From Vicugna pacos (Eukaryota; Chordata; Mammalia; Artiodactyla; Camelidae), in NCBI RefSeq assembly GCF_048564905.1, contig NC_133006.1, forward strand, positions 22,660,001-22,724,000: a stretch of DNA of 64,000 nucleotides, read 5' to 3'. Positions 55,481-64,000 of the stretch are shown here, in pieces (position 1 is the stretch's first letter; the number at the start of each line of letters is the position of its first letter). The notes under the pieces are model-generated. The model was not told the DNA's origin, did not search any database, and saw nothing but the letters and a program-made list of their open reading frames with translations. The position numbers and the translations under genes are program-made.

Positions 55481-55549
55481 AAAAGATGTTGTGCCAGTAG
55501 ATTTGATATTTTAGATAAAACTCATTGAAAGATAGCAAATTTCATGATC

Positions 55550-55985
55550 TATTTCTGTGGAACAATTCACCCCCAAACTTAGTGGCTAAAACTGCAGCCA
55601 CTTAATGATTTTTCACAGTTCTGGTTGTTGATTGAGCTTAGTGGGCGGTTTTCACACAGGGTCTCCATGTGGCTTCAGTCAGATAGTCGCTGGGGTCCTC
55701 TGGAGGCTTATCTGGGACATGAGAAACTCTGCATATGGTTCCAGGGCCTATAATGTGGCCTATGTGGTCCCAACAGCAGTGAAGACAAACTTCTTACCTG
55801 ATGGCTCAGGACCCCCAAGAGAGGAAAGTAAAAGCTGCAAGACTTCTTTAGACCTACCCTCAGAACTTGCGTGGCATCCTTTCCACCATAATCTAATGGT
55901 CTAAGTGAGAACAGGGTGAGTCCAGATTTCAGGGGAGGGAAAACACAATCTACATCTCCATGAGGTGAAAGGCAAATAATTTGCA
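55550..55985 (+). repeat. old dispersed repeat, family not assigned
   Basis: CACCCCCAAACTTAGTGGCT, then TTCACAGTTCTGGTTGTTG, GGTCTCCATGTGGCTTCAGT, and a later part with ATGAGGTGAAAGGCAAATAA. I recognise the opening motif as belonging to a common mammalian repeat but cannot name it with confidence. It abuts the left end of duplication copy 2. Confidence 0.45.
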
Positions 55986-57416
55986 CCCTTCTTTAATCTA
56001 CCCCGCACATTTACCAAAGCTGACTCAGATCTCCTTCTCCCATTTGTGGAGAATAATCACTAGTAACTTTACTTTTTGGGGGTAGAAACTTGTATATCTA
56101 TAAGGATGGACTACTAGCAAAAGAACTGCTAAAATATTTTTATCATTGAACTTAAACAAACAACATTCTAGGTACACGTGGAATCACTGGGCAATTGCTA
56201 GTGGAAAAACAAAGTGGAATTTTGGAAAATAATCTGGCCAATATTTTTACTGGGTAAGGAGGTAGATGCTTTGCCACAGTACAGTTAACATCAGATCTAG
56301 ATCAAAGGGAAAGAAAACGGAACGTCTCCTACATACAATATTAACAGATGGGCCCATGTAAATTCTAGTTGATCTTTCTGTGACTGCTTAATGGCAAACA
56401 TTCTGGTTCTAAAAAAAGTCCTGGATTAAAATATTAAAGGACAGGTAAGTCGAGTCAAAGAATGTCATTTGGAAGTTGAAGACCCATCTACTGACTTAGA
56501 TAGCACTATGGTGTAAAGACTGGCTCCACCCGAAGTTCCTAATGGAGGACATCGCTGAGCTCTCCTCACTGGAGAGGGTCTCACAGAGCCTGCTAACGTG
56601 GCCTGTAAATGGCAGACGTCTGCCCAGAACACATATCTTTCATGATAAGAAGAAATTGAATCTGTTTATCTATTTCTTATTAATTATAGTTTTTCCTTAG
56701 ATAAAGGTACCCTTCTCACTAAGTTCCAGATTAGTGGTGGTATCTTTCTGAAACTACAAAAAATATTCTGAGGCTACTTGGACAAGAGACAGATATTCTG
56801 TGCTAACTGGCTTGCTGATAACTAAAAGCCCATTTCCTCCAATTTATCGCAACCATTAAGGCTTCCTATAAGTGAGTCCCATTCTGTGACAACTGATAAG
56901 TCTCAAGACATTCTGTAATGCTATAAAAATGCAAAAAATATAAAAAATGTAAAAAAGAAATTTTAACCAGCCTCTTGTTCAAAGGAAACAAAACAAATCT
57001 GTGTACCTCTGATGTCACTTGCTTGTTCCCAAGAATGTTGTGATTTCTTTTCCTTAAAAGCAAACCTATGGTCTCATGCACCGAGAGCAGAGACTAGAAC
57101 TTCTGTACTGATAAGCACTTTCTTCCAGAAACCAATTTAACTGCCTTTTCATCAGGAAATAGCCCTTATTTAGCACTTCTCTTACACAGCGGGAGTTGAG
57201 CAGGATTGTGTCTCCTGCTTTCAGTGAAGAAGCTCAGCCTTGAGATCATCTGTAGGATTGATAATTTGGTGACAGTTGCTACATTGTTTTACTTGAACTA
57301 TTCTTCTATTGAATGAATATTGCAGAAAAGTTGAAGAAAAGTAGGATATTTTTTACCCATAAATTTATACAACAACAGAATTTAGGTCACAGTCATTAGC
57401 TAATTCTTTTTAAAAA

Positions 57417-57553
57417 TATTTTTATTTATTATTTTGTTATTCAATTACTTTATTAATTAAATATTTTTATTTTTAGAGGAGGTACTGGAGATTGAACCCA
57501 GGACCTCATGCATGCTAGGCATGCGCTCTACCACTTGAGATATACCCCCCAAC
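57417..57553 (-). mobile_element. camelid-type tRNA-derived SINE, in copy 2 only
   Basis: Minus-strand SINE with GGTATATCTCAAGTGGTAGA (A box), GGGTTCAATCTCC (B box), AGTACCTCC and an A-rich end. Flanking duplication AGCTAATTCTTTTTAAAAA at 57398-57416 and 57554-57572. The matching place in copy 1 (about 37760-37785) reads straight through without the element. Confidence 0.9.
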
Positions 57554-58274
57554 AGCTAATTCTTTTTAAAAAAGAAATTTGTATGATTTGTAAATGGTGT
57601 GTCAAATTTATATAAACAAGTTTTGACGATATTCTCTTTAACTATATTTCAGTATGTTCTTCATATATAATTAGTTTTTTTTGCCATTCCTTTTATTCTA
57701 TTATCTAAGGTGAACCCTAGCGTGGCTTTTCCAAATTATCACATGTCACAACTAGTTAATTACACAACTATCAATGGTACTGGATTATTGTAGATTCTCC
57801 TCAGATCCAGGGACAATAGTGGCTTCAACCCAACCACTCCAAGAAATTTTGAAATTTCCATGTTAATAGAAATGAATTTTTCCAAAGGAAGTGACTATTT
57901 CTATTCTATTCCAAAATGTTCAGGTAGCACTATATTATGCTAAGAAATCTAAAATAATAATTGAGAACTAGATTGAATATAGGAATTTGGAGGTCACTGT
58001 TATCTTCAATTGAAGGAGACTGGTGAGGAGCAATGAGGGTGATTACATAAGATAAATGCAAGCTTTGTCATTTACAGAGGAGAGTAACAATGCAGATGGT
58101 GGGAATCCTTTGAAGAAACTAGAATTGCTACATAGTAGCTGTCTCAGTTTACATAAAATGTTGTCATTCATTAAAAGGAGTAGTCTTATTGATACATATA
58201 TCCATGAATTAAAGTGATGAGAATAGTTTCAATCTAAGGAATATTGTTTTCTTCAGAAATTGACAGTGACATTG

Positions 58275-58505
58275 TATGATGCAATGTCTGAGCTTGTGTG
58301 GTTTGGAGTCACACATATCTTGGTTCAATCTGGAATGTACCATTATCTAGCCCTGGATCTTTGCAAAGGTTCCACTCATCATCTTATTCCTTCCATTTGT
58401 AGGGTTGAAAAGAGTACTAAAATCACTGAGATAATGTGAGAATTAAATTTTTAAAAGCTGTGTAAAAAACTCCTTGTATAATTCTGGGTACAAAGTAAAA
58501 AGCAC
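58275..58505 (+). repeat. MIR SINE, copy 2 counterpart
   Basis: Duplicate of the MIR at 38560 (GATGCAATGTCTGAGCTTGT, TGTGGTTTGGAGTCACACAT). Confidence 0.65.
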
Positions 58506-59710
58506 AAAAATTTCTCAATTAATTATTATCATTTTTTCACTGCAGCCCGGTGAGTACTGTCCCTAGGAATATTAAGGCACATGAAGAATGAATGCTTATC
58601 AGAACTGGGTGGAGTGTGATTTAATGCTGAACTTTGGACAGATAGTTGTCGTCTAAAGTCCATTCTAAACCTGAGATACTACATTTATACTAGCATAATG
58701 TGTAATAATTATCTAAAGTAGATTTGTATGTTTAAAATTATATGATTATATCAAAGGATGTAATTCATAGTTTTTCCATAGGGTTCTTTTTCCTGAACAG
58801 TCTTAACGTATTCATTAGCAAAGTCTTCTTTTATCTTTTCTTAGGATAAACAAGAGAGGTTGAATAAGAGGGTATAACCCCAATAAAGTGAGGAAATTCT
58901 AATGGAAACAGGAATGAGGAATTGAACACTTTTTTACATGAAATATTACATTCTAAAGCTGAACTACTGTGCCCAAGGCTTCTTTAGCCATCTCTCAGCC
59001 CCCTGCCTGCTATGATTTGGGCAGTTGGCTTTATTACATTGTTAGGTTAAGTGGTACAAAGGTACCTTCAAGACACTCCATTCCACGTAGATTGCCTCCT
59101 ATAAGCCCCGTTCTCTCTGTGTTTTCTCCAGGTGCCACTGAATTCAGTGACAGCATCAGGAGACAAACCTGGAAAACATTTGCACTTACATTAAATTATT
59201 GACTAACTTTTAATTTCCTTCAGTTGATCAGAGACATTCTTATTTGTCAGGAGGTATAGACTCTACTCTCCACACAACAGCTGCAATTCTGTCACATCAT
59301 CAGTTACCAGGGACGCTGTTCCTTCAGGCATCCACAGAATCACAGCATTTTTCAGCATTGAAATACCTGAAAAATTGAAGTGCCTTGTTTTCAACAATAC
59401 AGGTTATTTTCCCAAGTCTACAACACTAAGTTATGGTACAAAATAGACAGATTAAAGTTCCCCTAAATTGCAATCCATTTCTCTCCACTTCCTCAGTTCC
59501 TCACAGTCACACATGCACTGGTGACTCCCTGTCTTTAAGTAAGAGGAATGAATGTTCCTAAAAGGCTCAAATATGTGGCACATCACTGACCAGCACAGAG
59601 CTGGCTCACAGCAGGGGCCCAATTAAAATGTTTCAGATACGGTTGGATCATACCTCTAACACACTAAATTAAAACAATCCTTTTATAGAGGAAATTCTAA
59701 GTTTCAGAAG

Positions 59711-59777
59711 AGGATCTTCATGCTGAATCTCTGACCAGCAACTGATGATGCCACTCAGCTCTGAAGCTGATTGGTTT
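59711..59777 (+). promoter_or_regulatory. DRB: DRB copy 2 proximal promoter, S-X-Y boxes
   Basis: S/W box AGGATCTTCAT (59711-59721), X1 ACCAGCAACTGAT (59734-59746), X2 TGATGATG (59743-59750), Y box CTGATTGGTT (59767-59776). The Y box is the full consensus, better than in copy 1. The S box has one change (T for C). The arrangement is intact, so transcription of copy 2 is plausible. Confidence 0.85.
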
Positions 59778-59936
59778 TTCCAACACTTAGGTCACCCAGT
59801 CCAGGAACAAAGAGTTCATTGGTCAGCATTGCTTGGCATGTGAGCTGAGGAGGGTCCCAGTCCTCACTGTGACACTTACCTGCTCCCCTCACACTCTGTC
59901 TTCTGTCCCCTGCCTGATGTGTCTGTGGTTCCCTCG

Positions 59937-60003
59937 ATGGCAGCACTGACAGTGATGCTGATGGTGGTGAGCCATCCCTTGGCTTGGGCCAGGGAGACCC
60001 GAC
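59937..60003 (+). CDS. DRB: second DRB gene, exon 1, altered leader (partial gene)
   Basis: First exon of a second DR beta gene; the other exons lie beyond the window. The donor CGAC/GTAAGTG at 60003/60004 keeps the normal phase. The usual start codon has become CTG. An ATG at 59917-59919, in place of codon 2, opens in the normal frame, but a deletion of about 10 nt that follows puts it out of frame and it stops after 10 codons. The internal methionine of the DRB leader, ATG at 59937, is in frame and gives MAALTVMLMVVSHPLAWA then RETRR, a shorter but hydrophobic signal with alanines at the expected cleavage site. The gene may be translated from there or may be a pseudogene; the window does not decide. 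The start is my choice on frame grounds. Confidence 0.6.
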
Positions 60004-61216
60004 GTAAGTGCACACCTTGGGGGAGAGCTCTCATGGGGTGGGGGAAGGAAGGGAGTTACCTCTGTCTCTCTGTCCAGACCACATCCCTTAAAGAATTGTG
60101 ACATTTTCTTCAGTCATCTCCGATCGTGATCATGTGGACTCTCCATTCCTTCCACAACACAAGGGCCCTGGATGCTTGCCTTCTGAGTGCTGCTTAAGGT
60201 GCCTCCATTTCTGTGGGATATTTCTTCTCAACTCTCCTCCAATAAAACCTCTCCAGCCTTACATCCCCTTCCCTAGGGATCCTAAGAGGATTTAGAAGTA
60301 AGGATGTCAGAATAATTCCACATCAGACTATTGCCCTTATTATGTTGTGTCAGAAAAAGGAAAAGTTCCTCTGAAAATTTTATGGGGAATCTCAAGGAAT
60401 TAGAAAGATCTCTCACATAAGATCATGTGTTATGACCTTAACAGGATCTATGATGTCGCTGTCTCTCCCTAATACGTGAGAATGTATCAAAGTGCCTTGC
60501 CATTTTATTTTTTTCTATTTCCCTGAACCACAGTGTTTAAAAGGCCTGTATCCCTACCCTGGAGGTTCTCTGATAGAAGTTGGGGTTTGTTTTCTCTTTG
60601 TTTCTCCTGGGGAAGACACCCTGGAGCTAAACCAGGGATCATTTGTACGTGGAATGACCCTGTGGATCAGGAGCATCTATGGAGTGTTCTCTGATGCCTT
60701 AAAGAGCTTTAGGAATCTTCAGAAAACCTGACACAGGTTACTGTTAATTATAAAGCTATTCTGAATCCTTCTACGTGGTTACTTTCTCCACCCACATTTC
60801 TCCATTCTCTCGCTTGAGCTCATGAGAAGGGATGCAACTAGTGGAGGATAAATTATAGGAAATTCTGTTTTTGTATGTCAAAAGTAGTCAAATATCACCA
60901 TTTTCACATGGCAAACCATAACGCCAGAGCAGGGTACAGACAGTGTGGCTGTTTCCATCCCACAAGGCTGAAAGCCAATAAGCAGGTCAAGGGAGCTCAT
61001 TGGCCTGTCAAGGTCTTGGGCCCATATTTCATAGGTTCATTAAGAATGCCCTTTCATTTCCTTCATTAGCCATATTTGATGTCCTCTCCATCTGGTCCTT
61101 CCCTATTCTTTTCTCAGCTACATCATCACCATTACTGAAAATCCCCAAAATTCACACAGACCGTCAGCCCTATAGCAGATCAACTGGATGAGATAAAACC
61201 TAATGAAAATTTCTGT

Positions 61217-61783
61217 GTCTTTTTAAATTTATTTTTATTTTTTATTTTTTTTCATTTTTCAGTTTTATTAAGTAGAATTGTTACAATTATACTGCACATA
61301 TACAATATATTGCATGTATATACATATACACAATATACTCCACATATTTTTAAAATTTACATATATATACTGTTCATTGTTTCTAAGAACTTTAGAGCTT
61401 TAGCTTTTTAAACTTACATAGTTATCAAAGGAATAAAGCCAACCAGAAAATGAGAATTAATTTTAAAACATACATACACCCTGCTATTAACAGCAGCATT
61501 ATTTATAATTGCCAGGATGTGGAAGCATCCTAAGTGCACATCAATAGAAGAATGGATGAATAAGATGCAGCATGTATAAGTAATGGAATCCTGTATGCTT
61601 TTTAATAAAGGCTTTAGTTTTCTTAAAAAATGTTTTTATTGACCTGTAGTTGATTTACAATGTTAGTTTCAGGTGTACAGCAGAGTGATTCAGTTATACA
61701 AGTACATACATACATATATTTTCTTTTCAGATTCTTTTCCATTATATGATAATGTTGTTACAAGAAATGATCTTTTTCTTTCC
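61217..61783. mobile_element. LINE-1 composite, in copy 2 only
   Basis: Antisense L1 3' UTR-like AT-rich DNA (61217-61440), a sense ORF2-end piece (61440-61620; AACAGCAGCATTATTTATAA, TCAATAGAAGAATGGATGAA), then antisense artiodactyl L1 3' UTR (61625-61783; AGTTGATTTACAATGTTAGT, CAGATTCTTTTCCATTATAT). Copy 1 passes from AATGAAAATTTCC to TGAATGTTTCTTAC across about 50 nt at the same place, so all of this arrived after the duplication. Confidence 0.75.
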
Positions 61784-61929
61784 TATGAATGTTTCTTCCA
61801 CCTTGTAGGAGGAGCAAAAGGAAGTTTGTCTGAATCTCTCCCAGGAAATGGGAAGGATATGTGTCATCAGAATAAAAGTGTGTTGGAGCTGGAGCCCCTT
61901 CTTGCTTTCCAGGATCCCCACCAAGATCA

Positions 61930-62780
61930 GTCCCCAGAACCCTGGGTTTATTCATTTTGATCACAAATGTTTTTCTGAGCAACTATTACATACTGGGCTC
62001 TTTTCTAGGGTCAGAGAATTCTATATGAATAACACAGAAAAGTCCCCTACTCTCATGGAACTAACCTAATGACAGGGGTGGAAGGCAACTGTTATCCAGC
62101 ACACATTTAACAAGGAAACACATCTTAATTTTAGCATATGTGCTGCCAAAGCGAGCACAAGGAAAAACATTTCAGATAGAAATAAGTGCCCTGAAAAAAG
62201 GGTACTTCAGGGGTATGGAACAGAGAAATGGATTCACCTAACTTCAGTTCAGGTGTCTGCAGAGCTCTACCTGAAGAGGTGACGTTCAACTGAGACAATG
62301 AGAAGAAGCCAGACATGTGAAGGATGTAAGGGACAAGTGTTCCAGGGAGAGGGCGCACGGAAAGGCTGAAGTGTGGGGAGGTGTTTGCTGTGTTTAAGGG
62401 ACAGAAAGGAGGCTAGAGTGACCAGAGCAGAGCAAGCAGGTTGGGGAGCCGTGTAAGATGAGGTCAGAGAGGAAGTCAGGAGCCAGTCATGCTGGGCGCT
62501 GATGGCCTTGGTGAGAACTTTGACTGTTATTAATAGAGATATGTGAAGCTACTGAGAGGTTATAAGGAGAGTCAGTTTGTTTATTTATTTTTTTAAATAA
62601 TCCTAGCTACCACTTGCAGACTGGATTCCAAAGGTTCACAAGTAGAGTCAGGGACACCACTTAGGAACATGGTGGAATTCTCGGGGGCAGAAGTGCTTGT
62701 GGCTTCATTGAGTAGGGTAGTGACACAGACTGTGGGAGAGAGAAAGTGAACAGATTTGGGGTAGATTGGTGTGTGACTCA
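61930..62780 (-). mobile_element. LINE-2, copy 2 counterpart, shortened
   Basis: Matches the antisense LINE-2 at 41690 (GGTCAGAGAATTCTATATGA, GCAGAGCAAGCAGGTTGG, AGGTCAGAGAGGAAGTCAGG). The rest of the element is missing: the sequence jumps at about 62785 to the counterpart of 43725. Confidence 0.7.
62127..62158 (-). pseudogene. U6 snRNA 5'-end fragment, retroinserted
   Basis: On the minus strand this reads GTGCTCGCTTTGGCAGCACA then TATGCTAAAATT, the first 32 nt of U6 snRNA with two substitutions. The rest of U6 is absent. CAAGGAAA stands on both sides (62111-62118 and 62157-62164 overlap region), and copy 1 lacks the fragment (CATTTAACAAAGAAAAACAT at about 41845). It is therefore a retrotransposed fragment and not a working U6 gene. 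Confidence 0.8.
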
Positions 62781-63679
62781 GTATTTTTAAACTTTGTCAT
62801 GTGACAAGAAGCTATTAGAGAATTCCTAATTAGTCAGTAGACCTGGTCTGGTCCAGAGAGCCCTCCTCTCTGCCCTCTTTCTAAGGAAGGTCTCTACTCA
62901 AAGTCTGTGGACCTGTTCTTTTTTTGTAAACTGTCTATATATCATTTTTTTCTTCTTTTCTCCTTTTCTGAGGGGACTTCACAGAAATGAGAATTCTACA
63001 CGTGGACAAGGCTGGTAATTTGATGCCTACTGGTATTACTGGGTGTAGGAGCCAAAGTTAGAAGATGAGTCGGTTGGAGCTTTGAAGAGGAATAAAATGT
63101 CTGTGGCTGTAGTTTACTGCTATAGATGAGCAGTGGACCAGAGGCAGAGAAATTAAGAAGAAAGATGATGTGAAGGATAAATTATATGTCTTTTAATTGG
63201 TTGGTGAGGCAAAGAAATAAGTAAGCCTTAGTTGTGAACAAATTTATTTTGTTGGAAAAATAGCTCTCCACTGGGGCTGGATTCTTAAAAAAATATGAAT
63301 TTCATGCAGGAATAAGATTTTCAGGAATTAAATTTTTAGATGGTTTATACCAGTGGCACTCACCCAGTGACAGACCAGTCCTTCCCCCTATTCCTTGACC
63401 CCCTAATATTTGGCAATATTGGGAGCCAGTTTTGGTTGTTACTCTGAGATTTCTTCTGACATCTAGTGCCTAGAGGCCAGGGATGCTGGTAGACAGCCTA
63501 CAGCGTACGAAACAGACTCCCCTCACCCCAAGAGACATATTTGACCTCTTATCTCATCAGGTGAGATTTGCCAAGTGAGTTTGGTACCAAATTAAAAAAA
63601 AAAATGAGCTATCTGGATTTGGAAATGCAGGGAAGGAATGGTGGACATGTATTGGGATCATGGTTTTAATCTCCGTAAA

Positions 63680-64000
63680 ACTCAATAGTTTCCTATTTAT
63701 GTTTAGCACAAATTCAAATCCTAGATCGCCTACAAGCTTTTGAGTACCCGACTCTTTTGATTTCTCCAGTGGAATCTTTCACCCTCCTTCCTCACTCTCT
63801 GTGCTTCAGTGAACTCTTTCCTTCTGGTTTATTGCAGAAGTTCATCATCTCTTTCAAACTTCTACACACGCCTTTACCTTTACCTGAAATGTGCCTCCCT
63901 CCCCCCCCCCCCACACATGGCCTCTTCCTCTAGCTCACATCAACTTCACCTTCTGTGTCACATCTTAAATGTCACTCTTCAGAGGCTACTTCTCTGACAT
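63680..64000 (+). mobile_element. LINE-2 3' fragment, copy 2 counterpart, with a C run
   Basis: Sense L2 end as at 44310: GAAATGTGCCTCCCT, then a run of about 14 C at 63900-63912, then ATGTCACTCTTCAGAGGCTA at the very end. It continues past the window. Confidence 0.65.

Larger units (their letters stand above)
56031..64000 (+). repeat. tandem duplication, copy 2 (second DRB, open at right)
   Basis: Colinear with 36417-44640. Relative to copy 1 it has gained a SINE (57417-57553), a LINE-1 composite (about 61217-61783) and a U6-derived fragment (62127-62158), and lacks about 1.28 kb that corresponds to 42440-43725. The copy ends at the window edge in intron 1; by comparison with copy 1, exon 2 should begin about 600 nt beyond. 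Confidence 0.9.
60004..64000 (+). other. DRB: second DRB gene, intron 1 (incomplete)
   Basis: Intron 1 of copy 2, colinear with 40324-44500 of copy 1 apart from the insertions and the deletion listed separately. No exon 2 is reached. Confidence 0.85.

Noticed and set aside
59917-59949. ATG at 59917 as the start of the second DRB gene
   Set aside because: Its frame ends within 11 codons because of the short deletion; it does not reach the splice donor.
59919-60101. Open frame beginning at a GTG at 59919
   Set aside because: GTG is not a normal start in mammalian mRNA, and the frame runs through the splice donor into the intron.
62127-62158. Functional U6 snRNA gene
   Set aside because: Only the first 32 nt are present, with two changes, and there is no upstream PSE/TATA arrangement.

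Overview
This is mammalian chromosomal DNA from the class II region of the major histocompatibility complex (MHC). It holds one complete DQA gene on the minus strand (coding exons within 895-4429), one complete DRB gene on the plus strand (coding exons within 40224-49487), and the promoter, exon 1 and most of intron 1 of a second DRB gene (from about 59711, running off the right edge). DQA and DRB are divergently oriented and separated by about 36 kb. This is the mammalian DR-DQ arrangement read in the opposite direction to the usual human map. The host is most likely a camelid: three insertions of a tRNA-derived SINE of the camelid (vic-1-like) type lie at 16751-16895, 24124-24254 and 57417-57553, each with a target-site duplication. 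Species cannot be told from the sequence alone.

Layout. 395-4620: DQA gene with 3' UTR exon, four coding exons and an X/Y-box promoter. 4620-7925: mostly unassigned DNA with a few old repeats. 7927-12870: a pile of LINE-1 fragments with nested and inverted pieces. 12.9-31.6 kb: DQA-DRB intergenic DNA holding at least six degenerate copies of a module that resembles the X and Y boxes of class II promoters (15128, 15817, 18511, 25007, 26501, 29437), plus a strong candidate CTCF motif at 19184. 31.6-36.4 kb: a degenerate tandem repeat, a solitary class II (ERVK-like) LTR, a LINE-1 fragment and an unidentified pseudogene-like coding stretch. 36.4-44.6 kb: DRB upstream DNA, promoter, exon 1 and intron 1. 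45.1-49.8 kb: DRB exons 2-6. 49.8-56.0 kb: LINE-rich spacer. 56.0-64.0 kb: a second, diverged copy of the 36.4-44.6 kb segment, that is, a tandem DRB duplication.

DQA would supply the alpha chain of a DQ heterodimer and DRB the beta chain of a DR heterodimer; both present peptides to CD4 T cells. Their promoters carry the X-X2-Y arrangement bound by RFX, CREB and NF-Y and read by CIITA, so both should be co-expressed in antigen-presenting cells. The partners (DQB, DRA) are outside the window.

Main points of interest: the family of X/Y-like modules and the nearby CTCF motif between DQA and DRB; a 12-nt in-frame insertion in the beta-1 exon of DRB; the second DRB copy, whose exon 1 has lost the usual start codon but keeps an internal methionine and a better Y box; and loss of the alpha-2 N-glycosylation site in DQA. 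All calls are by eye from the sequence and from memory of family sequences; repeat boundaries are approximate unless a target-site duplication is given.
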